Assembly: GCA_963920705.1 (NCBI GenBank)
Contig: OY987237.1
Span: 16,894,601 to 16,958,600 of the forward strand
Direction: 5' to 3'
Length of the DNA stretch: 64,000 bases
Origin: Odiellus spinosus
Taxonomy: Eukaryota > Arthropoda > Arachnida > Opiliones > Phalangiidae
Shown here: one piece after another, positions 1 through 11,060 of the stretch
Position numbering within the stretch: the stretch's first letter is position 1
Layout: the number at the start of each line of letters is the position of its first letter
The notes under the pieces: model-generated
What the model was told of the DNA's origin: nothing
Database searches by the model: none
Seen by the model: the letters and a program-made list of their open reading frames with translations, nothing else
Translations under genes and position numbers: made by a program

Positions 1-1598
1 TCTTAAACCCCTGCCAAAATCTATTGCCAAAAGAAGGACGAACGGCCGGAATAACCCATTTGGCACCCGAGGAGCAAAATTATACGCGCCCAATAATTTT
101 AAAATCCAACATTCATGGCCCTCCCCCCCCCCACTCAATAGCAGGTGCCCCCTCTGCCCCCTTTTGGCTAGCGCCCGGTGGCAGGTGCTCCTCTTGCCCC
201 CCTTAATCCGGCCCTGTAAAGGCCCTACGTTAAAATATTGCTCTCAATGATCCTATAATTCATATAATAACCCATATTCAAAATTGACCCTATGGTTTCA
301 ATAGGTTTCATTAATTATACGTGTTATATTCCTTAGTTTAATTTAAATAGTTCTCCAAGAAGTCCATACTCTTTTATCGCGTCGTAGGCCTAACGTTAGA
401 AATCCCACTCCCCCCCCCCCCCCTGTATGAACCGGACGGACGCTTTGCTCGTAGCTTTACAATGGTCTTCGCTAAGATTATTATCATCGAACTTGTCGAA
501 ATATTTCGAGTTAATCACCCAAATTTATCGGTAATAGTTAACTAAGGTTATAGTTTATCTTATTCGAACAAAAGTTTACGCGGGTATCGTAAAATTTAAT
601 TCCAAATAGTTAAAACTTTTTTTGGCATCGTGGTCGCGCTAACCCTTGGCCAAGGCTCAATTGTCTTTCAAGTTTGGGGTTTGCCCCGGCGTTGCCGCGA
701 AGCCCAAATGTGAAGGATTGTTTAAGATACGCCTCTAATTGGTGAGTTTTCCTAATTACACTTCCGCGATACATTTCGTAATAATTTGTACGAAAAGGCG
801 TATTATTGTTAGTATTATTTTTTTCGAGCTAAGTTAAAATGAAAATCTGGCCTAAAATGAATAAATTGGGATGGCTGGTCCGTGTCTTGGGCCGCGATAT
901 TTTAATTAACAACTTAAAAATAATTAGGCTGTTTATATTTTACAATTGTATTTGACCCAACCTAATTTTCAATTAGTTTAACAGGTAATTATTTTAAAAT
1001 ATTTCTTAGGTAAACGAAAGCCGAAATAATGGCAGCGTCGACGGGAAAGAAAGAGCCAGCGAGTGCCCGATGCCGATACGGAGCCAAGGTCAAACGCTGA
1101 AAGATATCTATGCCAAGTACCTTCCAAAGGCCTGAGTTTGTGGAATTTTCGCCTTGCGTGATCATTGGTGAGCAACGCCTTGCCATGTTGGATATATTAT
1201 AAACTCAGCGTTCATCGTAGAGTTTCAAACTGGTAAGTTTTTACATAAATTCTTTCATTTTTCCGTGGTTTTTTTTTTTGTGGGGATGTTTAGTTTTATC
1301 GTGCTTATACACGATATTGAAATGAAATAATTTAATAGCCACGGTTGAGAATCGAGTGTATTACCAAGTAATTAGTGGTTGCTTCCTTCCACTTCCCGCG
1401 CGAAAAGTGGCGTACTTTATAATTAAGCCTAATTTCCAAATTTCGATATACTTACTTAACTGGCAATTACAACGAGACCTTTTTGGCGAGTTTTACCCTG
1501 CTTGGTGGCGCCATGCTCTTTTCGCGCATCATCTGAGAACTTTTAGCAGCCCTCAGTTTTGTAGTTGCTGACTTTTCTTTTGCTCGACTGTATTTGAA

Positions 1599-2015
1599 GG
1601 GCCCCTTTGAGTGGATTATGGGGCCACCTTCACCTTTGATTAGATTATAGGGCCATCTTCACCTTTGATTAGATTATGGAGCCATCTTCACCTTTGATTA
1701 GATTATGGGGCCATATTCACCTTTGATTAGATTATGGGGCCATATTCACCTTTGATTAGATTATGGGGCCACCTTCACCTTTGATTAGATTATGGGGCCA
1801 CCTTCAATTTTGATTAGATTATGGGGCCACCTTTGAGTGGATTATAGGCTCCTTTTAAGTGAATTATTGGTCCCACTTTTAAGTGTATTATTGGTCCCCC
1901 TTTTAAGTGAATTGTTGGTCCCCCTTTTGAAGGGATTTAGTCCCCCTTTCGAGGGTATTTGTGGCCCCTCTTGACTGTATTTGGCCCCCCATTTTGAGTG
2001 TATTTTGCCACCCCC
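1599..2015. repeat. two-register minisatellite (29 bp and about 23 bp units)
   Basis: About seven 29-bp units with core ACCTTTGATTAGATTATGGGG (core shown in two parts: ACCTTTGATTAG and ATTATGGGGCCA) run from about 1620 to 1822. Shorter related units of about 22-25 bp (CTTTTAAGTGAATTATTGGTCC) continue to about 2015. The long unit contains an extra segment of about 6 bp (ACCTTC), suggesting the 29-mer arose from the short unit and then amplified. No protein frame runs through it. Confidence 0.9.
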
Positions 2016-2667
2016 TTTTAAATTTACTATAACTATAAATGATCAATATTAAAAATGGTGTAGAATAGGGCGTTTATTTTCGTAAATTGTTATTTAAGAG
2101 GATAATTTTGAATTGTTGTTCTATAATTTTAAACAAAACCCGCGAAACGTAAAGATGTGGCGCGTGATGAAAATAACCAGTCTAGTTTTCTTTACTCAAA
2201 TATTTGATATTCGTTCCTCTTTTTTCGTACGGAGACGAAATTTGTAAGATAGATTGAATTTTTATCCGGGAAACCGGGGAGATGAGGGTTATTTGGCTGC
2301 CTCGTAGCACGCGCGCGGGGTTATACCCCTCAAAAAACCCCTTTTTATTTGCTTTAGGAAATTGCTTCCGCAACGGGGTGGATGGGGGGGGGGGGAGAGA
2401 GAGCGGCGCGGGTGGATTTTGTCCGGCAAACAATTCCTCGTTTTCGTATCAATCAGATCCGATCAGATCGCGATCTAAGAACTATAATACCCCTTAGATA
2501 AAAAGCTCCCAGTGTTATTCCTAAATCTCGAGCATTTTCGTTGGGTAAACGAGAATAGGAAAAAAAACTAAAAAATAGCGTAGAAATAAAACGCCATTTT
2601 AATTTATTTACCTTCGCGTGACGTCGCTTTTACTCGGTTTTACTACTTATTTGTAGGCGCTCCCAAT

Positions 2668-2792
2668 AACCGCGGCGTTCGTACTTGGCCTTGAAATCGA
2701 TTTAAATTATTTTAAAACGATTCTCTGGAATGGCGCGAACGATTCGAATCGATTTAATTCCTCGAAATTTGCGAACCAGTTTTGGTTAAGGT
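2668..2792. mobile_element. truncated MITE-like element, family E
   Basis: GCGGCGTTCGTACTTGGCC followed by TTGAAATCGATTTAAAT and GCGAACCAGTTTTGG matches the left half of the copies at 16385 and 52162. The right half is missing. Confidence 0.55.
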
Positions 2793-3444
2793 TTTTTTTT
2801 ACTCCTATTTTAATCGCAATTGTAGAAATTTAAAATTTCCTTGAGCCAAAAAATCTTGATTGAAAACGCGCCTTTACTTTTACTCTTAGTTAAATGATAG
2901 GTGTAGGTTTGGCCGGACAGTAAACTCCGGGTGGAATAGACTTTCGTTGGTAGTCAAATATAGGGAGTACATTTGGTTCCGAGTAATTAAGCATTTTTGG
3001 TAAAGGGTCGAGACATTTAGTGATAAAGAAGAGTCGGGGGGTGTCGGAGGGGGGGGGGAGGATAACCGCGCCTGGGCGTTCGATAAAACGCGGTTGTTTA
3101 ACTTTTTTTGAATAATAAGATTGGAATTGGGTGGCCGGGGTAATTAGCATATAGCTTAGAAGGATGATGACTTTGAAAACCGATATTGGGCAGCGGCGCG
3201 TCCGAGATATTGCTTAAATAAAGTAGGTCAGTCGAACAATAATGTCACGAAATAATTAATCGCTTTTGGATCCACCTCGTTTAAATCGTAGCCAATTATA
3301 GCCGCCTTTGAATTATTCGAGGATATTTTGAGATAGTTTTAGTCCTATATTATCCTATGAAACGTAACGTCGCGTCCTTTATAATCCTATATTTTGGAAA
3401 AAAAAAAAAAATATAATCCTAATTCCTATAAAGAATTTAAATTT

Positions 3445-3598
3445 ATGGTCGTGTTCGCCTTAGAGATTATGAAACTACATTTAATCCATTTTGGAAAAAT
3501 GAAATTGTACAGTTTTGGGATAGATTTTGAACCAATAAATGGGGTAAAGTCGATTTTAAACTGATTCGAAAAGTGTCGAGTGTGAACGAAGCTTTAGA
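3445..3598. mobile_element. MITE-like element, family F, about 150 bp
   Basis: The ends GGTCGTGTTCGCCTTAGAG and GTGTGAACGAAGCTTTAGAG (read on opposite strands) are degenerate versions of the family terminal repeat with core AGCTACGTTCACGCTA. No coding capacity. Confidence 0.4.
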
Positions 3599-4549
3599 GA
3601 GCAATTTTTTCGATTTTTAAAATCGCGGTCGAACCCCGAGTTAGCGAGTTTTAAGGAAGGATTCCATTTTAAAATGCTAGCCGAGTTTATTCCGAAGTTT
3701 TTGACTCGTGGGCTATTAATGATTGACGTATCGAAATAAAACCATTTTAAATTTGGTTTTTTGGCCACGAATCTCAAAACCACGAACCTTTCCTAGTTTT
3801 CCGAATCTCTGACATTTGAATGAAAAAAAGATTTTTTTTCTTCGACACGGGCTTTAGAATCAGCCGTAATTCGCAACCTCCCCTATAAGTATACGTAAAG
3901 GCTTCGGATTCTTTTATTCAAACTCGACCACGAAAGCGAAGCTACGTTTGTAGACGCGTTGAAAATTTCAATTGATCGAGAATAAGCTTAACTTTTAAAT
4001 AAAGTCTAAAATTTTGAATAAAAATTCCGTATATTTCGGCATATTTTCGAGTTAGTATTTGGAATATCAAAACCCATTTTCATCCCCTTTCATCCGCCAG
4101 CGAGCGAGAATCAAAGTTAAAAAGAAAATTCTACATTTTCTCTAACAGGAAATTGTCAGGATATATTTTACATTACGCCGAGGACCCCCCCCCCCCCCCC
4201 CATCTTCCGCGGATTTCTCCGTAAAGGGATAATGACACACCCAATATTAAAATTCCCCTGGGGGATATTAATTTGGTAAATTTTATTCAGGAACCCTGAA
4301 ATAAGTCATAGGTGATTTTGTTAGAGCACGCTAATTATGAACGCCAGATTTATAAAGTTTTAATTATAATTTTAAATTATGCTAGTTATTTTTCAATATA
4401 TAGACGAGACATCGAAAATAATGATTTCACCACACCTTTATTTTCTGTTACGTATATAGATGTATAAGGTATATTTTTCTATCCATTCCCCGTATTACAT
4501 TTCTTCGCTATGTACTCTTAGCTCTAGAAATCAACTCGAAGAACTCGGA

Positions 4550-4650
4550 GAAGTCGAGTTCACGCTAGATACTTTGAATCACCGTTTGGGGAAGGTCAAA
4601 CTGTCAAAGTTTAGGGGTCATTTGTATTCGTATTTAGCCCAAAATAATAT
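4550..4650. mobile_element. partial MITE-like element, family F
   Basis: The left end GAGTTCACGCTAGATACTTTG and the internal GGTCAAACTGTCAAAGTTT match family F at 6065-6252. The right terminus is not clear. A 79-codon frame spanning it is not considered real. Confidence 0.4.
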
Positions 4651-5803
4651 AAAACTTAGTCTAGAAAGTTGCTTTGAAGGAACTAAAATTCTCTATTAGT
4701 CGAGTCAAAAATTATCAATTTTAAAACTTGGGTTTCTTTTAATGGTAATTATTAATTAGATGGGGGCGTAATCATATTTTATTCCACTCCTTTCTACCTT
4801 AACAGATATCTTTAAATCTCTAATCCCTAAACCCCAGATTAATTAAATTAATTAGGCCTCGCGTTAGGCTTAATCGACTTTTGAAATACCGCGTGTTTTT
4901 GAAATAAAAACTCGAGTTGACTTTACAACGAAGTTTAAACGCGGCGCGTCTAACTTCGCGCGTAGATTTTAGCGTTCCCCTCTGACAGACAGACGTAATT
5001 ATATATTTTGAGGCGTAGTGCGAACGTGGCTTAGTTTATCATCATCTTAACACCCTCTCCGCTTCGAACTCGGGTGCGGGGTTACCGCGGTTGAATAAAG
5101 CCGAGAAAACTAAATAGGCACGAAGTCATCAATTTTATTATTATTATTTATTATACGTGTAGAGCGCGCCTGGTTGTATTTCTCTATTCGAATTAATTCG
5201 ATCGAAGGCGAGGAGCTGCCGATTCCCGATAGTAATGGTCGTGTCAAAGTAATATTAAGTCCAATGGCAACTCGTTACTCTTCCATTACGAAAATAGCCA
5301 ATAATGCATTGTCTTTATAAGAAGCTTAAAGAGCGGGTGGGCGGTCGCTAATAAATAGCATTCGACCGATACTAAATAAACGAAGAGTCCCTTTTCACGA
5401 ATGAGCCGGAAATAAAGACTCCGTAACGTGTATTAATACGTTTTTCTAGGGAGACCAAAAACCCCTTACGTTATTTTCAAAGTTAGGATCGAAATCTATA
5501 GTTTTCGGTCGAAAACTAGACACTCTCTTATAGATACGTGTCTAGGGTTCGTACGAACCTGGGAAATGTGGAAATCAATATTAGTGAAATTAGGGGAAAA
5601 ACTTAAGTCTGTTTTTTTTTTAATAAATTAAAAAGCGCTCCAGGGTGTACCAGCGTTATTACTCCATTTTATTGGCACAGAAGTGGGGGCCAGTTTGAGA
5701 CTACCTCCTACCCTAACCACTTTTTGATTTGGTTTAAATTATATTTGAAAATTTCGGGGAAATATTTGCGTCAAACTCTGGAAATTCTTAAAGGGCTAGT
5801 TCT

Positions 5804-5931
5804 TACTTCCGCCTATCACCCTGGAAACAAACTCACCCTCCAGGCTTTCTCTCGCCTTTGTACCCAACGGGGAAAGCTCGGAAGGTGAGCCCACTTCCAG
5901 CGAAACAGGCGGAAGAAATCCTTAAATCTTA
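5804..5931. repeat. foldback element copy 1, family A
   Basis: The imperfect terminal inverted repeats are about 42 bp each: the left end TTACTTCCGCCTATCACCC pairs with the right end GGCGGAAGAAATCC read backwards. It shares about 110 bp of high identity with 6912-7038 (for example AACTCACCCTCCAGGCTTTC and GGAAGGTGAGCCCACTTCCA). Confidence 0.8.
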
Positions 5932-6064
5932 TCAACGTGAAAAATGCGAGTACAGTTTCCAATTTCTCCCAAAATTATTTCCACTATGTTATAGAGGAAA
6001 CTTCACCGGGTAATTTAACCCGTAGAGCTTATAGAAAGCTTTTTATTATCCAATACTTTCGGCT

Positions 6065-6252
6065 TTCTAAGTGGCGTTCACGCTGGATACATTGAAACCG
6101 TTTGTAAGCGGCGTTTTTGAAAGGTCAAATTGTAAAATTTTGAGATGAACCGTGAAGATCCTTTCTCAAAATGTATAATTATTATTTTGAAAAGTTGAGT
6201 TTGAAAGATTGAAATCGGTGATTGAAAGTGTGTAGCGTGAACGTAGCTTTAG
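6065..6252. mobile_element. MITE-like element, family F, best copy
   Basis: The left end CTAAGTGGCGTTCACGCTGG and the right end GTAGCGTGAACGTAGCTTTAG form terminal inverted repeats of about 18 bp around an AT-rich, non-coding interior containing TGAAAGGTCAAATTGTAAAA. About 188 bp. Similar termini recur through the window. Confidence 0.6.
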
Positions 6253-6911
6253 AATATCGCGGGCTTTAAAGTTTTCGGATAAGAAATTCTTTCTCGTACG
6301 CGTACGAAACTTCGCGGAATGATTTCTTCCGTGGAGCGCGCGGCGAAATTAAGAAAATCGTAAACTCTGGGGTCTTCCGGCGAAAATCGAAACCACGCTC
6401 GGGTTTGTTTCGGACGAGATAGCGCCGCTACCTACCTACCCTCTTTCGTCTCGGCTGGTAATTAAGGAGCTAGCGAGGTGGAGGAGGTGATGGAGGCGGC
6501 TGCCCATTAGCGAATGTTTCTACTCCTTAATATAGCATGTAACTCGTATAATACACGATCAATTCGAGAGAATGAGACGGAGAGAGAAGAGTGTTGCAGC
6601 CACTAGGCATTTTCTTATCAGTTAAAATGGATTGCCTCTAAATCGTCCGAAACAAATAGCCAGCCGCCTTAACACTAGCTAGACTCTAAACTCTTTCGCT
6701 CGGCCAGGGGTTAATGAAAGATTGGAAGCAGTCAGGGATCGCGCCTATATCCGCGTGGGCTTAGCGACATTTAACGAATTAACTACTTAACACTGTTTCA
6801 AGTATTTGTACTTAACGCGTCTTATAATCGCTTGTAGCGACAAAGAGGATAGTTAACTGGGATATGACGAGAGCGTGGCCAGTCCGTTTATTTGGGTTAC
6901 TTAAAGACTTA

Positions 6912-7038
6912 GGATTACTTCTCTGGCGGTCACCCTGGAAACAAACTCACCCTCCAGGCTTTCTCTCGCCTCGCTATCCAAAGGGGAAGCTCGGAAGGTG
7001 AGCCCACTTCCAGCGAAACAGACGGAAGAAATCCTAGG
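6912..7038. repeat. foldback element copy 2, family A
   Basis: Second copy of the 5804-5931 hairpin element, same orientation, 1.1 kb away. Most differences are in the loop (CTTTGTACCC versus CTCGCTATCC). A 68-codon frame crossing it is a by-product of the repeat. Confidence 0.8.
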
Positions 7039-7652
7039 CCTTTAAAATAAGTTTTACAACAGCCACACCACAACGGGTTCGCCTCTAACGCGAAGATTGC
7101 CTCGCTACTGAAGTTGCCGCGGAACTTATTTCCCATTGAATTATAAGTTTTTTCAAAGTTTTGAAGTTTTTTTAGGGCTTCCTAGATAGAATTGGCATCG
7201 CCAGTGTATCCTAGAGGTATAGCGTTAGTTTTAGGGGGGGGGGGGGGATATGATTTCCCACGAGTTCTCCAACAACAACGGAATATTCTTAGGAAGATTG
7301 AAACGTATTTCGAATCCGTAGAGAATTTCAGATCGGGGGGGGGGGGTGTTTTTGTTTTGTTATGATGGATTGATTATAAAAACTTTAGCTTAAAAACTTT
7401 GCTCTTCAAGTTTTTAAAACGCGTATCCCATCACCCCTTTAAAACAATTGATATATCTAACGCCAGAAACCAAACGCGCGTTAAACGAGAAAAATGTTAC
7501 AACGATAATGTTGGTCCAGGCTTTAAAATAGACGTGACGCGTGCCGTACCGAACGAGATGAATGGTTGAACTATTAGCCAACCAAAAATTGCGTTACAAT
7601 TGATGATCCGTATTAGGTTAAATACGAATACATGGTTTATAGCCTCCCAACG

Positions 7653-7731
7653 CGTTCAGCGACGCGTACCAAAGTGTCCGCTAAATATATTTATTTACTA
7701 AGGCGATAGCTTCGGTACGCGTCGCTGAACG
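7653..7731. repeat. perfect 18-bp inverted repeat with 43-nt loop
   Basis: CGTTCAGCGACGCGTACC at 7653-7670 is exactly complementary to 7714-7731. Pairing extends about four more bases inward with one mismatch. The GC-rich arms contrast with the AT-rich loop. It sits in intergenic DNA 660 bp downstream of the sarcoglycan stop codon. Confidence 0.85.
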
Positions 7732-8295
7732 GCGGCCATAATTAGTTTCTAGGAATAATTAAAATGTTTATAACCATTTTGGTTCTTCAATTGAAACGTG
7801 ATAATTTTATTAATAATTACATTCTCCGAATAACGCGGAAGCCGACTTAAACGGTGATCCTAAGTGTTACTAATTAACACTCGTTAATATTAGTTCGATC
7901 TTTACAAAGTTAATAAGAGATAATTCGATTTATTTCTTTACACGATTACCCTCGGTACATTCGTTACGTCTAGCTATCCCTACATTCGCGCGGCACCATT
8001 TCTTTCCCCGTTCTCCGAAGCCATTTCTCGAATATTTCACCGAACCAGGGGGGGTAGCGAGGGGGATGGGTGGGGCTCATTTTTCAGTCAATATCGATTT
8101 CAAACGAGCATTGTTAAAAGTTAGATTCTCCGATATATCGGAAAAAGTTCTTTTAGTTTTTATTTGTCGGGGTGCGGGCGCTCGCTGGTGCTGGGCGGCC
8201 CATTTCACCGCGAGTTCACTCGTTATCGTGTCGCGCGGTTTCAAAATTTCTCCCCGAAATGATTTACCTATAAAATGACCCGCGTTTAAGCCGCG

Positions 8296-8306
8296 TTTAT
8301 TTTATT
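8296..8306 (-). terminator. tandem polyadenylation signal of the sarcoglycan gene
   Basis: On the minus strand this reads AATAAAATAAA, two overlapping AATAAA hexamers about 83-93 nt after the stop codon. The position and strand suit the sarcoglycan 3' end. Cleavage site not determined. Confidence 0.7.
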
Positions 8307-8388
8307 ATCGAAGCCGGTACGAAAATCGCTGGCGCGTTCCCATTACGAGCTTCGATTCGTAGAAAGGTCAAAGGTCGAGTTTTAGTTT

Positions 8389-8595
8389 TCACGTGGCCGG
8401 TAATCGCGATCTTTTATCCGGGCTGTTTTCGCACGTTTCGGTACCGGCTTCGCAGACGCCGTCCGATTTGACCACGAAGAGTCGACCATTGGCGCACGCG
8501 CAGATTTGATAAATACTCGGATAAGTACTTCCCCTGCTGGTCGGCAAGGCTTCTTTCAAGTTGCGCAATTCGATGAATTCGGAATCCAAACTTAT
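8389..8595 (-). CDS. Scgdelta: sarcoglycan last exon: cysteine module and stop
   Basis: The acceptor is TTTTAG before 8595. The 69 codons (with stop) carry CACANGRLF and two further cysteines, the extracellular disulphide module that all gamma/delta/zeta sarcoglycans keep at their C-terminus. The tail [13 protein letters not shown] has no counterpart I recognise. Confidence 0.93.
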   Translation of the reverse strand: MSLDSEFIELRNLKEALPTSRGSTYPSIYQICACANGRLFVVKSDGVCEAGTETCENSPDKRSRLPAT

Positions 8596-11060
8596 CTAAA
8601 ATATCAATTCAATTTTGAAATATCGCGAAATGAAAGATACACTCCCTTAGTGGACCACGAAGTAATTGTTAATCATTTCGCTGGACGCTTACCAAACCCT
8701 CTCTCGATTTGACATCGACGTTCTTCATACAAGCTAGGCTAATATCTCCGGCTCTTGATTCTAACGAGACGCCTTCTGGCGCCGAGATCCGCAAAGATCT
8801 CGTCGGAGATTCCAACCTGTAAGAGTCATCACCCCGGAAATAAATTTATATTATATCGTCTTAGTTCCGTAACGTAAAGAACGATACTTAACCTAAGTTG
8901 TTCGAAAGGTTCCGTTCGGATCAAGGGCGTCTGTACTGAACCCGAGAATCGGACACCTCCTGGGGCTGATTTTGAGTTACCATTGATTACAATTACGTAC
9001 TTAATTATTAGCGTAATCGTAAACGTCCTCTAACGGCCAAACAAATAAACAATAAATAGGACCTAACGGGAAAGTTTCGGTTCGCTTCGCCGCGCGCTGT
9101 TTCGGCCGTTAGAGGACTTCCTTAAGAACCCGGTCAGGTTTCATTATCTTAATCTATTAAAATAATATTTCGCCCGTCGTTTCTATACGTATTTATTTCG
9201 TTTAATTTACCGGTGATCCTTAGCGTTTTTGAGTGAACCGATACTTGGTCGTCGGTGGCTTCGAATAAGACGTCGCCTTCCGAGTTTTTAACGGTGAATC
9301 GTTCCGTCACTGACTCCAAAGAGGAGGGCCCTGTACGAAACGCAACCTCATTGCGGAGTCAAATGCGGAGCGATAACTATCTGGGAAGACTAATAGCGAA
9401 TTCCACCGCCGAAGGAGTTTGCTCTGTCGTTGGAATTCGCTCTTAGATTCTAGAACAGCGTCATTTCAATCTTCCCGTATAGTTATTGGTCCGCTTTCAC
9501 TCTCCAAACTCTAAAGATGTATTGGAAATTAATTTTTACCCATGTATAGTTGATTGGTAATAAGGCCTTTGCTGTCCCTCGCGTTCAACGTGATATTATT
9601 GGCCGATTCCAACTTCAACGGTTTGTCCTGAAAACGTTAGATTATGGGAGAATGAAACGCCGGAAATGAAAGCGAAATTACGTCTTTAGAAGTTGTAATA
9701 AACTATTTTAGTTATCCAGTTCCCTAAATCGCGTAGTACTTTTTTTTATTTCACTGTCCCTTTAAAAGGCAATCGTTTTAAAAGCTAAATATATTTTGGA
9801 AGCTCTCGTCTTGTTCGTCTTTTCTCTCTAGTTGTATTTCTTTCGAGCCATTTCAATTTATCACTCGAGTCTCTCTTTCTCTCGATGCTTTTCTTTAAAA
9901 AGCAAACTACGTGCCCATCTCGTTTCAATTCTCGCGAAAATATTTTTTGTTCCCTTTTTTTTTTTTTAATTTGCAACGTTAACGACCGCGGAGTAGCGAA
10001 TTTCTTTAAAAGAATTTAAAGGGGGTTAAAGACTCGCTTAGCTTAATCCACGCTGAAGTATTAAAGTGGGATTATATATTTCCCGAACGGATTTTCGACA
10101 TTTCTAGTACAAAAAAAGCAAGAACTTCTTCGAGGTTTCCGTTCGTTTAACGTTATAAATTTCGCTTACAAACTTAATCCGGGTCGTTTAAAGAATAAGT
10201 TCTTACTATTGGAAGACGTAATTTCGTTGGCGCTAGATATAATAGTATACCTTTCGGGAATGAATTTCGGAAGCCCAAAGCGAATGTAGAAATTCCGATT
10301 CGCCGTCCAATCTCAGTCCAGCTTCCGTTACACGCAGCTTTCCCATCCCGCTCTGCAAATATTGCCGAAAGTTATAGCCAAGGATTATCTCTCGCCCAAC
10401 CGGAAGTTCGAGGCTGACTTATAATTAGATCTATATCTACTAGCACTCGAAGGCCCCCCCCCCCCGAGCTTCGACGGGACGCCCCCGCTCTCTCGATTAA
10501 CGATGTCAATTGGGTATACGTCGCTTTTATTTACTTCGAAGACTAACTTCTGATAACTCGATGACGACCCGGGGAACCCGCTAGCTATCCTTATTCCACC
10601 ATATTTCTCAAAATAATTCCTATTCCACGCGAGTAAGTGCTCATCGTAACTGTCCTAACCCTAGTTCTTTACCATAGTTAACTTATGTCCTCCAGTAATT
10701 GTTCACCATACTCGAGATATACGCCCCGTGGTAATTGTTCACCATAGTCAAGATACGTCGCGATAGTGACTAGCCGCGATAGTTTAAAAAGACCGGATTA
10801 CTTACGACGCTGAAATCCAGAACTCTTATGATCCATACGGTCAAAGCGATGTTAATGATGAGCATGGTCATGATGAGCGTGACGAGACAGTACAGACACT
10901 TCTTCCTCCATCCGTAAATGCCGACGTTATAAACGTATTCGATCTGATAGGGTTCCGAATCGCCCAAGGTGTTCGTGTCTCCGTTTGACACCCAACTCCG
11001 GGACCAATCTTGGGACGCCGAAGGGTGGGCGTTTTTCCTTACCGCCGTTCCCGTACCCAT
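8389..11060 (-). CDS. Scgdelta: gamma/delta/zeta-type sarcoglycan, complete 7-exon gene
   Basis: Exons in transcript order are 11060-10806, 10352-10251, 9627-9540, 9309-9211, 8959-8893, 8816-8693 and 8595-8389. Together they give 942 nt and 313 aa; all introns are GT-AG and phases agree. Family: single-pass type II sarcolemmal glycoproteins of the sarcoglycan subcomplex of the dystrophin complex. Seen: a cytosolic N-terminus with [14 protein letters not shown] just before one TM helix (about residues 55-80), [18 protein letters not shown] after it, an N-glycosylation sequon NIT (130-132) where the family has [11 protein letters not shown] (205-212), and a C-terminal four-cysteine module (C277, C279, C293, C300) with CANGRLF. 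Vertebrate members are about 290-300 aa, so this is near full length with a 13-residue tail after the last cysteine. Invertebrates usually carry one gene for the vertebrate gamma/delta/zeta trio; I cannot assign it to one paralogue. The start is the only ATG in the first exon that precedes the conserved block. Confidence 0.95.
9365..9494. repeat. nested foldback element in sarcoglycan intron 3
   Basis: The outer arms 9365-9389 and 9470-9494 are inverted copies (about 21 of 25 positions pair). Inner arms 9391-9405 and 9431-9445 pair at 14 of 15. Together they can fold into a long interrupted hairpin about 55 bp upstream of the exon-4 acceptor. Confidence 0.75.
10659..10766 (-). repeat. 36-bp tandem repeat in sarcoglycan intron 1
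   Basis: Two adjacent 36-bp copies (10695-10730 and 10731-10766) both start GTAATTGTTCACCATA on the plus strand. A degenerate third copy sits before them at about 10659-10694 (TTCTTTACCATAGTTAACTTA). It lies 40 bp inside the intron, downstream of the first coding exon. Confidence 0.7.
10806..11060 (-). CDS. Scgdelta: sarcoglycan exon 1: cytosolic N-terminus and TM helix
   Basis: This is 85 codons from ATG (11060-11058) to a GTAAGT donor at 10805. It holds the cytosolic head with the YGWRKKC signature and the whole signal-anchor helix, ending [10 protein letters not shown]. The sequence before the ATG contains no in-frame conserved residues, and a TTTGTAG immediately 5' could be an acceptor for an untranslated leader exon. 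Confidence 0.93.

Larger units (their letters stand above)
1..8295. other. intergenic, repeat-rich, no supported gene
   Basis: Holds the minisatellite (1599-2015), family E/F MITE-like copies, the two family A foldbacks and the 7653-7731 hairpin. Long poly-C or poly-G runs occur at 410-423, 4185-4201, 7234-7247 and 7335-7346. Open frames here are short and carry no recognisable domain. Confidence 0.6.

Noticed and set aside
123..423. Poly-C tracts near the window start as telomeric or G-quadruplex arrays
   Set aside because: They are single homopolymers, not G-run repeats with regular spacers, and occur throughout the window.
1010..1135. Possible terminal exon on the plus strand (acceptor ATTTCTTAG, 41 codons ending KDIYAKYLPKA)
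   Set aside because: Open and preceded by an acceptor, but no upstream exon in matching phase and no AATAAA nearby; the gene start would lie outside the window. Too weak to annotate.
1599..2015. CRISPR-like array
   Set aside because: Direct tandem units without unique spacers in an animal-type genome; a minisatellite explains it.
4460..4699. 79-codon plus-strand frame
   Set aside because: Overlaps a family F repeat copy; similarity is at the DNA level with other non-coding copies.
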